Source: CAZQVN01 sp964596775 (GTDB taxonomy: Bacteria > Eisenbacteria > RBG-16-71-46 > JABDJR01 > JAWXBZ01). From it: 64,000 bases of DNA. Each line of letters opens with the position of its first letter. Within the stretch, counting starts at the first letter, position 1. A model generated the notes under the pieces. The model worked only from the letters and a program-made list of their open reading frames with translations. It was not told where the DNA came from and ran no database searches. The stretch spans positions 66,843 to 130,842 of the forward strand of contig CAZQVN010000006.1 of the NCBI GenBank assembly GCA_964596775.1, given 5' to 3'. Shown here piece after piece: positions 36,223 to 44,935 of this stretch. The translations under genes were made by a program, and so were the position numbers.

Positions 36223-37074
36223 CTATTCGAGTTCCGCCAGATCCGCCGCGAGGAAGCGCACGGGGTCCAGCGGCTGCCCGAACTGCCGGACTTCGTAATG
36301 AAGATGGGGCGCCGTCACCCGGCCCGAACTTCCGACCCGGGCAATGAGCTGGCCGCGCCGGACCGTGTCGCCTTCGCGGACGTTCAGCGAACCCGCGTGC
36401 GCGTACCGGCTTTCCAGCCCGTTCTCGTGATCGATGATCACGACCAGTCCGTATCCGGACTGCCGCCCCGCCGCGCGAACGATTCCGGACGCGGATGCGT
36501 ACACGGGGCTGCCTGTGTCGGCGCGCATGTCGAGCCCCTGGTGCATCTCCACCCGTTTCGTGAACGGGTCGAGGCGGGGCCCGAAGCGGCTGGACAGGTA
36601 CCCCGAGGAAATCGGCGCAATGAGCGGAATGCGCTCCCAGAGTTCCCGGCGGGCCCTGAGCCGGTCGACGATCTCGCGGAGGGAGGCCGCCTGGAGCTCA
36701 CATTCGAGGTTCAGCCTGTGCAGTTTCTCCTCGAGGGGATCCGCGACCGGAGCCAGGGAGGTTCCGCCGACGCCGAGCTTCCGGACGTCCTCGTCCACCG
36801 GGGGCAGACCGGCCCGGGAGCGGAGGATCTCACCTTCCGTCTCCATCGCCCGCAGGGCCTCGTCCAGCACCCGGATCCGCCGCTCGATCCGGTCGCGGGG
36901 CGCCTCGAACGCCCCGAGGTCCACGGGAAGTACGAGCCCGAAAACCGCGATCGCCGCATGAATGACCCCGATACCGATGGCCGCGCCGAGAATGTGCCAC
37001 GGGTACACGCGCAGCGTGCGTTCGCGGCCGGGCGAGCCGCGTTTGATCGTCATGATGGGGTCTGGAAAGGACAC
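36223..37074 (-). CDS. M23 (LytM-type) metallopeptidase
   Basis: A 283-residue membrane-anchored peptidoglycan endopeptidase or amidase activator. A hydrophobic anchor (about residues 27-47) is followed by a helical segment rich in Arg/Glu (60-140) and a C-terminal M23 domain. Zinc-binding motifs HQGLDMRAD (His and Asp) and HLHYEVR (His-x-His) are intact, so it may be catalytically active rather than an EnvC-like activator. GTG at 37074 is chosen because an AGGAGA ribosome-binding site lies 6 bases upstream; ATG 37053 lacks one. It sits between the HtrA protease and the amidase on the same strand. Confidence 0.9.
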   Translation of the reverse strand: MSFPDPIMTIKRGSPGRERTLRVYPWHILGAAIGIGVIHAAIAVFGLVLPVDLGAFEAPRDRIERRIRVLDEALRAMETEGEILRSRAGLPPVDEDVRKLGVGGTSLAPVADPLEEKLHRLNLECELQAASLREIVDRLRARRELWERIPLIAPISSGYLSSRFGPRLDPFTKRVEMHQGLDMRADTGSPVYASASGIVRAAGRQSGYGLVVIIDHENGLESRYAHAGSLNVREGDTVRRGQLIARVGSSGRVTAPHLHYEVRQFGQPLDPVRFLAADLAELE

Positions 37075-37170
37075 GCGCTGTCTCCTGGGAAGCCCGAGGC
37101 CATGCCGGGACTCGGAAGCTGTGGGCGGGGGAGCGGAACTATTGCCGAAACACCCCCGTCCCGTCAACCC

Positions 37171-38676
37171 TCAGGGTTCGGACGGCCTCAGGGCCAGGAA
37201 CAGGGTCTGGCCGTAGCGCCGGATCCGCATCACGATCGGGCGGCTGGTCAGTTCGGCCCGGCCCATCGCCGTTTTCCAGTCCCCGAGGGACTGAACGGCC
37301 ACGTCCCCGACGTCGAGGATCTGATCCCCCTCCTCGAACCCCGCCTCGGCGGCGGGAGAGCCGAACCGGACACCGGTTACCAGAAGGCACGGTGCATACG
37401 GCACATCGAGCTCCTCGGCCAGTTTCCGGTCCATCGGCTCGATCCGCATTCCCTCCCACTCCAGGGCGCGATCCACGGGCTGAACCGGTTCCGGAGCCGC
37501 GTCTTCCCCCTCCGGGCGCGGCACGAAACGCATGGTGATCCTGAGTTCGCGCCCGTCCCGGACCAGGACCAGGGACACGTCGCTTCCGACGCGCACGTCG
37601 GCCACCATCCGGCGGAACCGGTTGACTTCCGCGGTCGGCACTCCGTTGAGCGACGTGATCACGTCCTTGACCCGGATCCCCGCCCGATCCGCGGGACCGT
37701 CCGCTTCCACGCCGGCCACGAGGATCCCGCGCGCCTCGCAGCCAAGTCCCTCGGCCAGGTCTTCGGTCAACTCCTGCGGAACGATCCCCATGTACGACCG
37801 GCTGACCTTTCCGCTGCTGATGAGCTGATCGCTCACATCGCGGGCCATGTTGATGGGAATGGCGAAGCCGAGCCCCTGGCCGGTCGGATTGATCGCCGTC
37901 GTCATGCCGATCACCTCGCCCTGCGCGTTCACGAGCGGTCCACCCGAATTCCCGAAGTTGATCGAAGCATCGGTCTGGATGAAGTCCTGGTAGTCGGGCC
38001 CCCCGCCGGCGATCTGGAGATCGGAACGCCCCTTGGCGCTGACCACGCCCACCGTCACCGATCCTTCCAGCTGTCCCAGCGGATTCCCAATGGCCATGGC
38101 CCACTCGCCGACCTCGACGAGGTCGGAGTTGCCGAGAATCACGTTCGGGAGCCCTTCCGCCGGCCGGCCGGTCTCCCCGCGGATCCTGAGCACGGCCACA
38201 TCCGTCATTGCGTCCGAGCCCACCAGTTCCGCGCCGAACGTCCGGCCATCGCTGAGATGCACGGTGATCGACTCGGCCCTCTCCACGACATGGTTGTTCG
38301 TCATCACGTGACCCATTTCATCGATGATGAAACCGGAGCCGCTGCTCGGCACGTTCATCTCCGGTCGTTCGTCCCCGGGGCCGAAGAATCTGAAGAGCTC
38401 GGACTGGGGAGGAATGCCCTCGACGGGGGGATGCCTCATCTTGCGCTTCGTGTCCACGTAAACGACGGCGGGCACGACGGTGCGCGCGACGGCAACGAAA
38501 GGGCTCTTGGAGATGGCGCCCCCGAGAACCACCGGGGGAGCCGTGCTCGCGGTCGTCGACGGCGGGGCGTCGATGCCCGCCGACAGGACAAGACCGATCA
38601 TCGTTCCGATCGACAGGATCGTCAGAACGACGAGAATGCTTCGGGCGGTCCGGAGACCGCGGCTGAGTTCATCCAT
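37171..38676 (-). CDS. HtrA/Deg-type serine protease with two PDZ domains
   Basis: A 501-residue membrane-anchored periplasmic protease for misfolded envelope proteins. An N-terminal transmembrane helix (about residues 13-33) precedes the trypsin-like domain with a complete catalytic triad: His129 (MTNNHVV), Asp159 (MTDVAVL) and Ser244 (FGNSGGPL). Two PDZ domains follow (about residues 285-380; GIRVKDVITSLNGVPTAEV, and 400-495; GFEEGDQILDVGDVAVQ). The layout fits DegQ/DegS-like proteases. The gene lies upstream of the M23 gene and is divergent from lpxH. Confidence 0.93.
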   Translation of the reverse strand: MDELSRGLRTARSILVVLTILSIGTMIGLVLSAGIDAPPSTTASTAPPVVLGGAISKSPFVAVARTVVPAVVYVDTKRKMRHPPVEGIPPQSELFRFFGPGDERPEMNVPSSGSGFIIDEMGHVMTNNHVVERAESITVHLSDGRTFGAELVGSDAMTDVAVLRIRGETGRPAEGLPNVILGNSDLVEVGEWAMAIGNPLGQLEGSVTVGVVSAKGRSDLQIAGGGPDYQDFIQTDASINFGNSGGPLVNAQGEVIGMTTAINPTGQGLGFAIPINMARDVSDQLISSGKVSRSYMGIVPQELTEDLAEGLGCEARGILVAGVEADGPADRAGIRVKDVITSLNGVPTAEVNRFRRMVADVRVGSDVSLVLVRDGRELRITMRFVPRPEGEDAAPEPVQPVDRALEWEGMRIEPMDRKLAEELDVPYAPCLLVTGVRFGSPAAEAGFEEGDQILDVGDVAVQSLGDWKTAMGRAELTSRPIVMRIRRYGQTLFLALRPSEP

Positions 38677-38860
38677 GGGATGCCATCCGGGAAGGAGGTC
38701 TGGGACACGGCGGATAGCCGTGAATAGGTGGGATCATAGGAGGGGCGCGGGGCCGGTTCAACCGCGGAGACCGCTCCCGCCGCGGATCCGAATCCGTTCC
38801 GGCGCGGGAATCCCGGGAGCCGACCGGCTCCGGGTCGCCACGGCGCCGGCCGGTCCAGCC

Positions 38861-38890
38861 GCGACAGGGAGCCCCCCGCTCTGGTATAAA
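38861..38890 (+). promoter_or_regulatory. probable promoter of lpxH (near-leaderless)
   Basis: TATAAA at 38885-38890 lies eight bases before the ATG at 38898, with GCGACA at 38861-38866 (18-base spacer) as the likely -35. Transcription would begin at or next to the start codon, and there is no Shine-Dalgarno, so the message may be leaderless. Confidence 0.45.
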
Positions 38891-38897
38891 CGCGCCC

Positions 38898-39677
38898 ATG
38901 CTTCTCCGCCACCACCCGAACCGCCCGGACGGACCGGTCTTCTTCCTCTCCGATGCCCACATCGGCACGGGCTCCGCGGACGCGGAACGGGACAAGGAAG
39001 AAAAGCTGCTGGCGTTCTTCGACGAAGCGGAGCGGAGTGCCGCGGCGCTGGTGATCCTCGGGGACCTCTTCGACTTCTGGTTCGAGTACCGCCAGGCCAT
39101 ACCAAGCCGCGGATTCCGTGTTCTGGCGCGCCTGGAGCAGCTCGTTCGTTCCGGCCTGCCCGTCGACTTTCTGGGCGGAAATCACGACTTCTGGGTGGGA
39201 GGTTTTCTCCGGAATCAGCTCGGAATCGCCACACACCTCCATCCCATCGACGTGGAATGCCAGGGCAGAAGGCTTTTCCTGGCCCATGGCGACGGGATCG
39301 CCCCCGGCGACCTCGGCTACAGGGTCCTGCGCAAGGTGTTCCGAAACAGGCTCTCGATCGCGCTCTACCGGCTCCTGCATCCGGACCTGGGCATCCCCCT
39401 GGCCACGTCCAGCAGCAACGCCAGCCGCCGGATGACGGACACCATCCCGGTCATCGCGGGGAAACTGTGGGAGGGCATCGCCGCACCCCAGTTCGACCGC
39501 GGTCGGGACGCGGTTCTCATCGGGCACTTTCACCACCCGATCCATATCCGCGAGGAGGGGCGCGACTTCATCGTCAACGGCGACTGGTTCCGGACCTGGT
39601 CCTACTCCGTCCTGGAAGACGGGATCCTGACCCTCAGGCTCTGGGGGGGCGGCACGGTTCCCACTTCAAATAAATAA
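38898..39677 (+). CDS. lpxH: UDP-2,3-diacylglucosamine diphosphatase
   Basis: A 259-residue metallophosphoesterase of the LpxH family, hydrolysing UDP-2,3-diacylglucosamine to lipid X in lipid A biosynthesis at the inner membrane. The motifs are in order: FLSDAHIG (Asp and His), ILGDLFDFW, LGGNHDFW, LAHGDGIAPGD and IGHFHHP. Its presence supports a lipopolysaccharide-type outer membrane. It has no ribosome-binding site and lies right behind a TATAAA element. It is divergent from the HtrA gene and convergent with the subtilase, separated by a short A/T-only spacer. Confidence 0.92.
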   Translation: MLLRHHPNRPDGPVFFLSDAHIGTGSADAERDKEEKLLAFFDEAERSAAALVILGDLFDFWFEYRQAIPSRGFRVLARLEQLVRSGLPVDFLGGNHDFWVGGFLRNQLGIATHLHPIDVECQGRRLFLAHGDGIAPGDLGYRVLRKVFRNRLSIALYRLLHPDLGIPLATSSSNASRRMTDTIPVIAGKLWEGIAAPQFDRGRDAVLIGHFHHPIHIREEGRDFIVNGDWFRTWSYSVLEDGILTLRLWGGGTVPTSNK

Positions 39678-39697
39678 ATTATTATATATTTATATAA
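39668..39697. other. 30-bp A/T-only stretch between convergent genes
   Basis: A run of 30 bases containing only A and T overlaps the lpxH stop codon and fills most of the 41-base gap to the subtilase stop. It includes ATAAAT/ATTTAT complementary pieces. This base composition is unlike anything else in the window. Confidence 0.7.
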
Positions 39698-39718
39698 GAT
39701 TATTTTGCCGCTACTGCC

Positions 39719-42700
39719 TCAGCGTACTATGGCAATCCGGCCACGATCCCCGAAGTGGCCGTCCACCTCGTACAGATAGGCTCCCGGAGACACATCCCGG
39801 CCTGCGACGGACTTGAGATCCCACACCACATGGCCGTTCTGGCCCGCGGTGCCGCTCCACACGGGACGTCCCACGAGATCATAGACCGTGACCCGGGCTC
39901 CGTCGGCAAGCCAGTCGAAACGAACGCTTTCATGTTCCGGCCGCACGGGGTTCGGAAAGGCCACCGGGCTCAGCTGAAACGGAAGAGCATCCCCGAGCCC
40001 CTCGCGGACCCTTTCCCCTCCGGGGCCGACGAGGTCCGGCGCCAGGCGCACTGTATAGCGACCGGCCCGAATCGGTGTGGCCGTATCCAGGAACAGCCGG
40101 AGGCGTGTCTCTCCACTCCTCTCCACGGACCGCACGCGGATGCCGGGTTCCACCACGAACCCGGTCGAGAGCGCAGCGATCGGAGCCGCCGGAGACAGGT
40201 CCAGCTCCAGGGTGGCCGCGTCCACCGGCCGGACGGCAACGAGCTTCAGGAAAGACGCGGGGTTCGGCACCGTGATCTCTATGAGATCGTCGGGGGCCCG
40301 GAGCGGAAGATTCGTTTCGGACAGATACCGGTACAACTCGATTCGATACGTACCACCGGGCTCGATCGGTGTGCGGGGGTGAATCACGAGCCGCAGTCCC
40401 CCGCGATCCGGAAGCGCGGAGCGGACGTCGTGCCCGTCGATTTCAATCCGCGACTGTTCCGTCGGCCGGATCGGGACGCTCCAGAGAATCTCGAAGGCGT
40501 CCCCCGCAATGCCCGCGCTCACCACCGGGTTCCCGGGGGTTGCGGTGACGGCCAGTTCGGCCGGCCGGGCAAGGGCCCCGGCGTAGACGGAGTAGACATA
40601 GGAAAAGTCCGCAATCAGCGTATCCGGGTATGCGGGCTCCTCGCCGCGGTACACCAGGCGTGGTGTCCGGCCCGGATCGGTTCGCAGAACCGTGTACGGG
40701 CCACCCACCGGATCCCACTGGAGCCGGATGAGAACGGCGTTCCGCGAAAACTCCGGCTCGGAGGCGCGGAGTCCGGTCACGGCCAGGGCGGGCAGCCCCG
40801 CGGCCGGAAGCGTGAGAACCCGGCCGCCGGATGACGGGCCTCCCACCGGCCCCCCGAACCCGGAAGGGCCCGGCCAGTAAAGTGCCGACCTCGGACCGCC
40901 ACTTCCGGGCATCACCCCCGCGGCCATCCTGCCTGGCGTGATCCCGCTCCAGAATCCCGTGCCGGCCAGGAATCCGTCGCGCAGCTCGATGCGATGGAGT
41001 TCCTGGCGAACCCCCAGCCAGAGTTCCTGCCCGCCGTCACGGTCGAGATCCACGGCGTCCAGCGACACCGGGTTGCCGGGGAAATAGCCGGCCACCGCGA
41101 TATCCCGCCAGGGGGTCGGCATCCCCTCCACGAAACGGTACAGGCTCAGCCGATAGTATCCGTCCCGGATCCCGCCGGCCGGTGAGGGCAGTCCGCCCAC
41201 CGATTCAAGAAGCGCGATCTCGTCTCTCCCGTCGCGATCCAGGTCCACGAGCACGGGAGGAGCGAGAAAGGACCCGGTGAGGCGCAGTGCCGGGCGGGAC
41301 TCCCACATTCCGTTCATGGACCGGGTCCAGGTCAGAAGATCCCCGTCTCCGTCCAGCGTGACGAGCGAAAGCCGCCCGTCACCGTCCAGATCACCCGCCG
41401 CGATTCCCGGCGAGATCGCATTGCCGCCCGATGAAGGGTTCGTGAGCGTCAGCGAGAGCCGGAGGTCGCCGTCCTGCACTCCGTAGATCCGCACCTCCGC
41501 GTCCCGGCTGGCCACGACTTCATGGCCCGTCCCCGCCGCCCTCGGTATGAACCGGGAGGCCCAGGCCTCGCCGGTCTGCCAGCGCAACTGCGACGGATAG
41601 TCTCCGGACCCCGGCGCGCGATAGATCCTCACTTCCTGAAAGGCCAGGCCGAGCAGTTCCGGACGTCCGTCACCGTCCATGTCGGCCGCGTCGAGCGGAA
41701 TGAATTCCTGGCCGGATCGCCACACGATTTCGAGCGGGTCCACGGCGCACACCGGGCAGGAAACGGAACGGGACGACTCGAACGCGACGACTTCGCCGTA
41801 GGTGCGCCCGGGCACCGGCTGAAGTTCCGCCAGCAGATCCGGCCGGTCGTCCCGGTCGAGATCGACGGAATTCTGCATCCAGGAGCGGACCCCCGGAGCC
41901 GGTTCATGGGATCCCGTGATGATGGCGGAATCCGGATCCGGAAGCCGTATCGCGTCGACCACCGTCGTGGTCCGGCCGGCACCGTTCGTGAACAGGAGAG
42001 TCACGGGTACATCCAGACCCGTGCGCGGTATCGGGCCGTCCACGCCGACAATGTGCGTGCGCGAAAAGAACACGCCGCGATTCTCCTGGCGCATGCCGGC
42101 ATCCAGAATCAGGGTGGCACGGCAGGGGTCGTCGGTTTCCGCCTCGACCCTGACTCCGTAGCCGCCGTCGAACAGCACGGGGAAGGTCCGCAGGTTCGTG
42201 ACGACGGGATCCGTGTGATCGATCGTTACCCGGATCTCACGGACTGCGGCCGGGACATCCGGCCCCAGCGCCTCCAGCCTCAGTGTCGCCACACCTTCCG
42301 GCTCGGCCGTCGTGTCCCACACACCCAGCACCTCGTCCACCGCCTGACCGCGCGGCTCGGCGAACAGGGTCTTCCAGGAACCGGCGGCCGAGCGCCGCAT
42401 CGAGACCCTCCAGCCGCGCACGCCCGGACCCGCCGCGCGACCCCGGAGCGTCACGCTCTCCCCGACCACATCGCCGTCGTCCAGGCCGATGAAGCGTGCT
42501 TCCGCCGCGGCCGGCGCGTCCATCGCCGGATCCAGCCTGAGAAACCGGGCGCCGCGGGCGTCCGCGGCCGGATCCGGAGCCGCGGCCGTCGACTGCAGCC
42601 GGGCCACGACCTGATCCGCGGACCAGCCCGGATGAAGCGCGGCGAGCAGCGCCGCGGCGCCGGCCGCCACCGGAGAAGCCAGGGACGTGCCTGATTTGGA

Positions 42701-43930
42701 TGCATACGCCCCGCCGAGGTCCGTGGTCAGGATGGCCGCTCCGGGCGCCAGGAGCTTCACCGCGGGGCCATGCGTGGAAAAGGATGCGCGACGGCCGTTG
42801 CGGTCCGACGCCCCCACCGCCAGGACCCCGGACATCGCGGCGGGATAGAACGGCAGGTCCGACCCTTCGTTCCCCGCCGCCGCAACCACGACGGCACCCC
42901 GGGCCAGCGCATAGCGCACGGCATCCTCGAGAATCGGGGCGCGCACGACATCACCGAAGGAGAGATTGAGAATCCGCGCCCCGTTGTCCACCGCATAGAC
43001 GATCGCCGCCGCCGCATCGTCCTCGGCCAGGAACCCGAGCGAAAAACCCGAACGGGGGCGGAATCCCGCGCGCAGCACCATGAGGCTGGAACGATAGGCG
43101 ACGCCCGCGATCCCGATCCCGTTGTTGCCGCGGGCACAAACCACACCGGCCACCCAGGTGCCGTGCCCCACGTCATCGGAGGGATCGGCGTCCCGGTCCC
43201 TGAAGTCCCCGGCACCGACGATTTCGGGAACGTCGGTGAAGTCGAAACCGTGGATGTCGTCCACGTAACCGTTGCCGTCGTCGTCCACGCCCGGAAGGCC
43301 GCCGGCCTCGGAGGCATTGATCCAGAGATTCGGCGCCAGTTCCGGATGTTCGAGATCCAGCCCCGTGTCGATGACCGCAACGATCACGGAAGGATCTCCG
43401 GCGGTCCGGTCCCAGGCCGCGAACGACCCGATGGCCTCGTGATGCCACTGCTCCGCGAGCCGCGGATCATCGGGGACAAGGGCGGGTTCCATCCCGGCCA
43501 GGGGCACGAGATGAACGGGCCCGGCGTACTCGACGCCCGGATCCCCGGCGACCTGCCCGGCGACCGCCGCCGCATCCTCTCCGGGATCCAGGGTGATCCG
43601 AAACGTCCGGGCCAGGCGGTTTCCCGCGTCCTCCGGTTCCCGGGTGAATTCACCGGCCGGATTCGCGGCGGTGGCCGGCTGCAGCAGGGGGCGAACGTCA
43701 CGCCCGCCGAGCCGGCGTTCGAGGGATGACGTGCCTCCGCGCACCGGCGCCGCGGCGCCCGGCGACAGCCGGACGAGGATCTCTCCCGGAACGGTTGCGG
43801 ACGGAGGCGGTGCGGGAGCGGCGGCGGTCGCCGCGGCGGGATTCAGGACGAAAAGCAGAACCGCGACCGGCAAAACCGGTCGCGGCAGCGATTCCAGAAG
43901 CTTGAGTAACGCCGGCGGAAGGGCCGGCAT
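39719..43930 (-). CDS. secreted S8 subtilisin-like protease with FG-GAP repeats and C-terminal sorting domain
   Basis: A 1403-residue secreted protease. After a signal peptide (about 1-36) and a propeptide-like region comes an S8 domain with a complete triad: Asp188 (VIDTGLD), His256 (GHGTWVAG) and Ser416 (SGTSLASP), with oxyanion Asn354 (AAGNEG). The middle contains FG-GAP/VCBS-like repeats with calcium-type loops (DLDRDDRPDLL, DMDGDGRPELL, DLDGDGRLSL) and Ig-like domains. The C-terminal ~85 residues begin with a PNPV motif and have a FlgD-like/T9SS-type-A sorting domain ending in IAIVR. The gene starts one base after the PorV-like stop. Confidence 0.9.
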   Translation of the reverse strand: MPALPPALLKLLESLPRPVLPVAVLLFVLNPAAATAAAPAPPPSATVPGEILVRLSPGAAAPVRGGTSSLERRLGGRDVRPLLQPATAANPAGEFTREPEDAGNRLARTFRITLDPGEDAAAVAGQVAGDPGVEYAGPVHLVPLAGMEPALVPDDPRLAEQWHHEAIGSFAAWDRTAGDPSVIVAVIDTGLDLEHPELAPNLWINASEAGGLPGVDDDGNGYVDDIHGFDFTDVPEIVGAGDFRDRDADPSDDVGHGTWVAGVVCARGNNGIGIAGVAYRSSLMVLRAGFRPRSGFSLGFLAEDDAAAAIVYAVDNGARILNLSFGDVVRAPILEDAVRYALARGAVVVAAAGNEGSDLPFYPAAMSGVLAVGASDRNGRRASFSTHGPAVKLLAPGAAILTTDLGGAYASKSGTSLASPVAAGAAALLAALHPGWSADQVVARLQSTAAAPDPAADARGARFLRLDPAMDAPAAAEARFIGLDDGDVVGESVTLRGRAAGPGVRGWRVSMRRSAAGSWKTLFAEPRGQAVDEVLGVWDTTAEPEGVATLRLEALGPDVPAAVREIRVTIDHTDPVVTNLRTFPVLFDGGYGVRVEAETDDPCRATLILDAGMRQENRGVFFSRTHIVGVDGPIPRTGLDVPVTLLFTNGAGRTTTVVDAIRLPDPDSAIITGSHEPAPGVRSWMQNSVDLDRDDRPDLLAELQPVPGRTYGEVVAFESSRSVSCPVCAVDPLEIVWRSGQEFIPLDAADMDGDGRPELLGLAFQEVRIYRAPGSGDYPSQLRWQTGEAWASRFIPRAAGTGHEVVASRDAEVRIYGVQDGDLRLSLTLTNPSSGGNAISPGIAAGDLDGDGRLSLVTLDGDGDLLTWTRSMNGMWESRPALRLTGSFLAPPVLVDLDRDGRDEIALLESVGGLPSPAGGIRDGYYRLSLYRFVEGMPTPWRDIAVAGYFPGNPVSLDAVDLDRDGGQELWLGVRQELHRIELRDGFLAGTGFWSGITPGRMAAGVMPGSGGPRSALYWPGPSGFGGPVGGPSSGGRVLTLPAAGLPALAVTGLRASEPEFSRNAVLIRLQWDPVGGPYTVLRTDPGRTPRLVYRGEEPAYPDTLIADFSYVYSVYAGALARPAELAVTATPGNPVVSAGIAGDAFEILWSVPIRPTEQSRIEIDGHDVRSALPDRGGLRLVIHPRTPIEPGGTYRIELYRYLSETNLPLRAPDDLIEITVPNPASFLKLVAVRPVDAATLELDLSPAAPIAALSTGFVVEPGIRVRSVERSGETRLRLFLDTATPIRAGRYTVRLAPDLVGPGGERVREGLGDALPFQLSPVAFPNPVRPEHESVRFDWLADGARVTVYDLVGRPVWSGTAGQNGHVVWDLKSVAGRDVSPGAYLYEVDGHFGDRGRIAIVR

Positions 43931-43931
43931 C

Positions 43932-44882
43932 CTACCAGTGCTTTCCGACCGAGAACCGGTGCGTCGATCCCAGGTCCGACGTGAACGGAACGAAGGCGTA
44001 CTCCACCCGGAGATTCTTCTCGAACGAAGCGCCGAACGACACGTTCTGCGTATCGTCGAGCGACTGCGACCCCTCGACCGGGCTCGACGCGTCCGACAAT
44101 CCCGCCCGGTAACCGAAGAGCAGGCTGAACTGGTTATTGTAGCGGTACTCCGTACCCAGACGCAGGGAAGTCTCCTGATTCTTCTCGTTCAGCACGTCCG
44201 CGGCCAGCCGGATCGAGCCGGACAGCTGGTCCACCGGGAGAAGGTAGGACCCGCCCACCTGGATGACGCGCGGCAGGTCCGAGGACACCGCATCGGTCAG
44301 GTCGAACTTGACCTTCGATCCCAGGTTGCGCACGGCGGCGCCGAAAGACAGGCCATCGATGGATGTCCGGTACTGGGCTCCGAAATCGAACGCGAGTCCG
44401 CTGGCCGCGATGTCGTTGATCGACTCGCGGACGTAGCGAACCGACGTGCCCGCGGCCAGTTCCGGCGTCAGGGCGATTCCGTAGGAGACTCCGAGCGCGA
44501 CGTCCGAGAAACCAAACGAAAGCTCCTGGTTGCCGACGGCGTCGCGGCCGTCGAAGTCACCGGCGTAGACGGTCGAGAAGGAAAAACCCAGCCCGTGGCG
44601 CCCGCGGTTTCGGGCGATGGCCACGTGCTCGTAGCGAATGTCCTGGAGCCATTCCGTATGCGTTCCGGAAAGATCCCAGCCGTCGACCCGGGCCAGGCCG
44701 GCGGGATTCCAGTAGGCCGCCGTGGCGTCGTTGACGCTGCCGATGACGGCCCCGCCAAGGGCGGCGGGCCGGGCGCCGGCGCCGAGATCCGGCGAAAGAA
44801 ACAGGAAGGCACTGTTTGCGTTCGCCAGCGAGGGAACCAGCGCGACCACAGCCGCTGCGAAAAGAATTCCGGGTGATTTCAT
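43932..44882 (-). CDS. porV: PorV/PorQ-family outer-membrane protein
   Basis: A 316-residue exported beta-barrel of the PorV type. The signal peptide is about residues 1-22 (ending NANS), and the mature start AFLFLSPDLGAGARPAALGG contains the LGAGARPAALGGA signature of this family, followed by ATAAYWNPAGLA. PorV works with PorU/PorT in type IX secretion as a carrier for cargo proteins. It lies directly between the M6 protease and the subtilase genes, both of which have sorting-domain-like tails. The ATG at 44882 has an AAGGAG ribosome-binding site; a TATAAT box sits 30 bases upstream. Confidence 0.85.
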   Translation of the reverse strand: MKSPGILFAAAVVALVPSLANANSAFLFLSPDLGAGARPAALGGAVIGSVNDATAAYWNPAGLARVDGWDLSGTHTEWLQDIRYEHVAIARNRGRHGLGFSFSTVYAGDFDGRDAVGNQELSFGFSDVALGVSYGIALTPELAAGTSVRYVRESINDIAASGLAFDFGAQYRTSIDGLSFGAAVRNLGSKVKFDLTDAVSSDLPRVIQVGGSYLLPVDQLSGSIRLAADVLNEKNQETSLRLGTEYRYNNQFSLLFGYRAGLSDASSPVEGSQSLDDTQNVSFGASFEKNLRVEYAFVPFTSDLGSTHRFSVGKHW

Positions 44883-44912
44883 CGTATTGATCTCCTTGAA
44901 GGGTGCCCGGCG

Positions 44913-44918
44913 ATTATA
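44913..44918 (-). promoter_or_regulatory. -10 element (TATAAT) before PorV-like gene
   Basis: A perfect TATAAT on the minus strand at 44918-44913 in the 53-base gap between the M6 protease and PorV-like genes, predicting a start near 44906 and a 24-base leader. No good -35 lies at the standard distance, so this promoter may be activator-dependent. Confidence 0.4.
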
Positions 44919-44935
44919 GCGCACACCACGACTGT

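Noticed and set aside
36022..38727. Plus-strand open frame of about 900 codons opposite the M23 and HtrA genes
   Set aside because: Peptide is Arg/Pro/His-rich without motifs; the opposite strand encodes complete catalytic triads.
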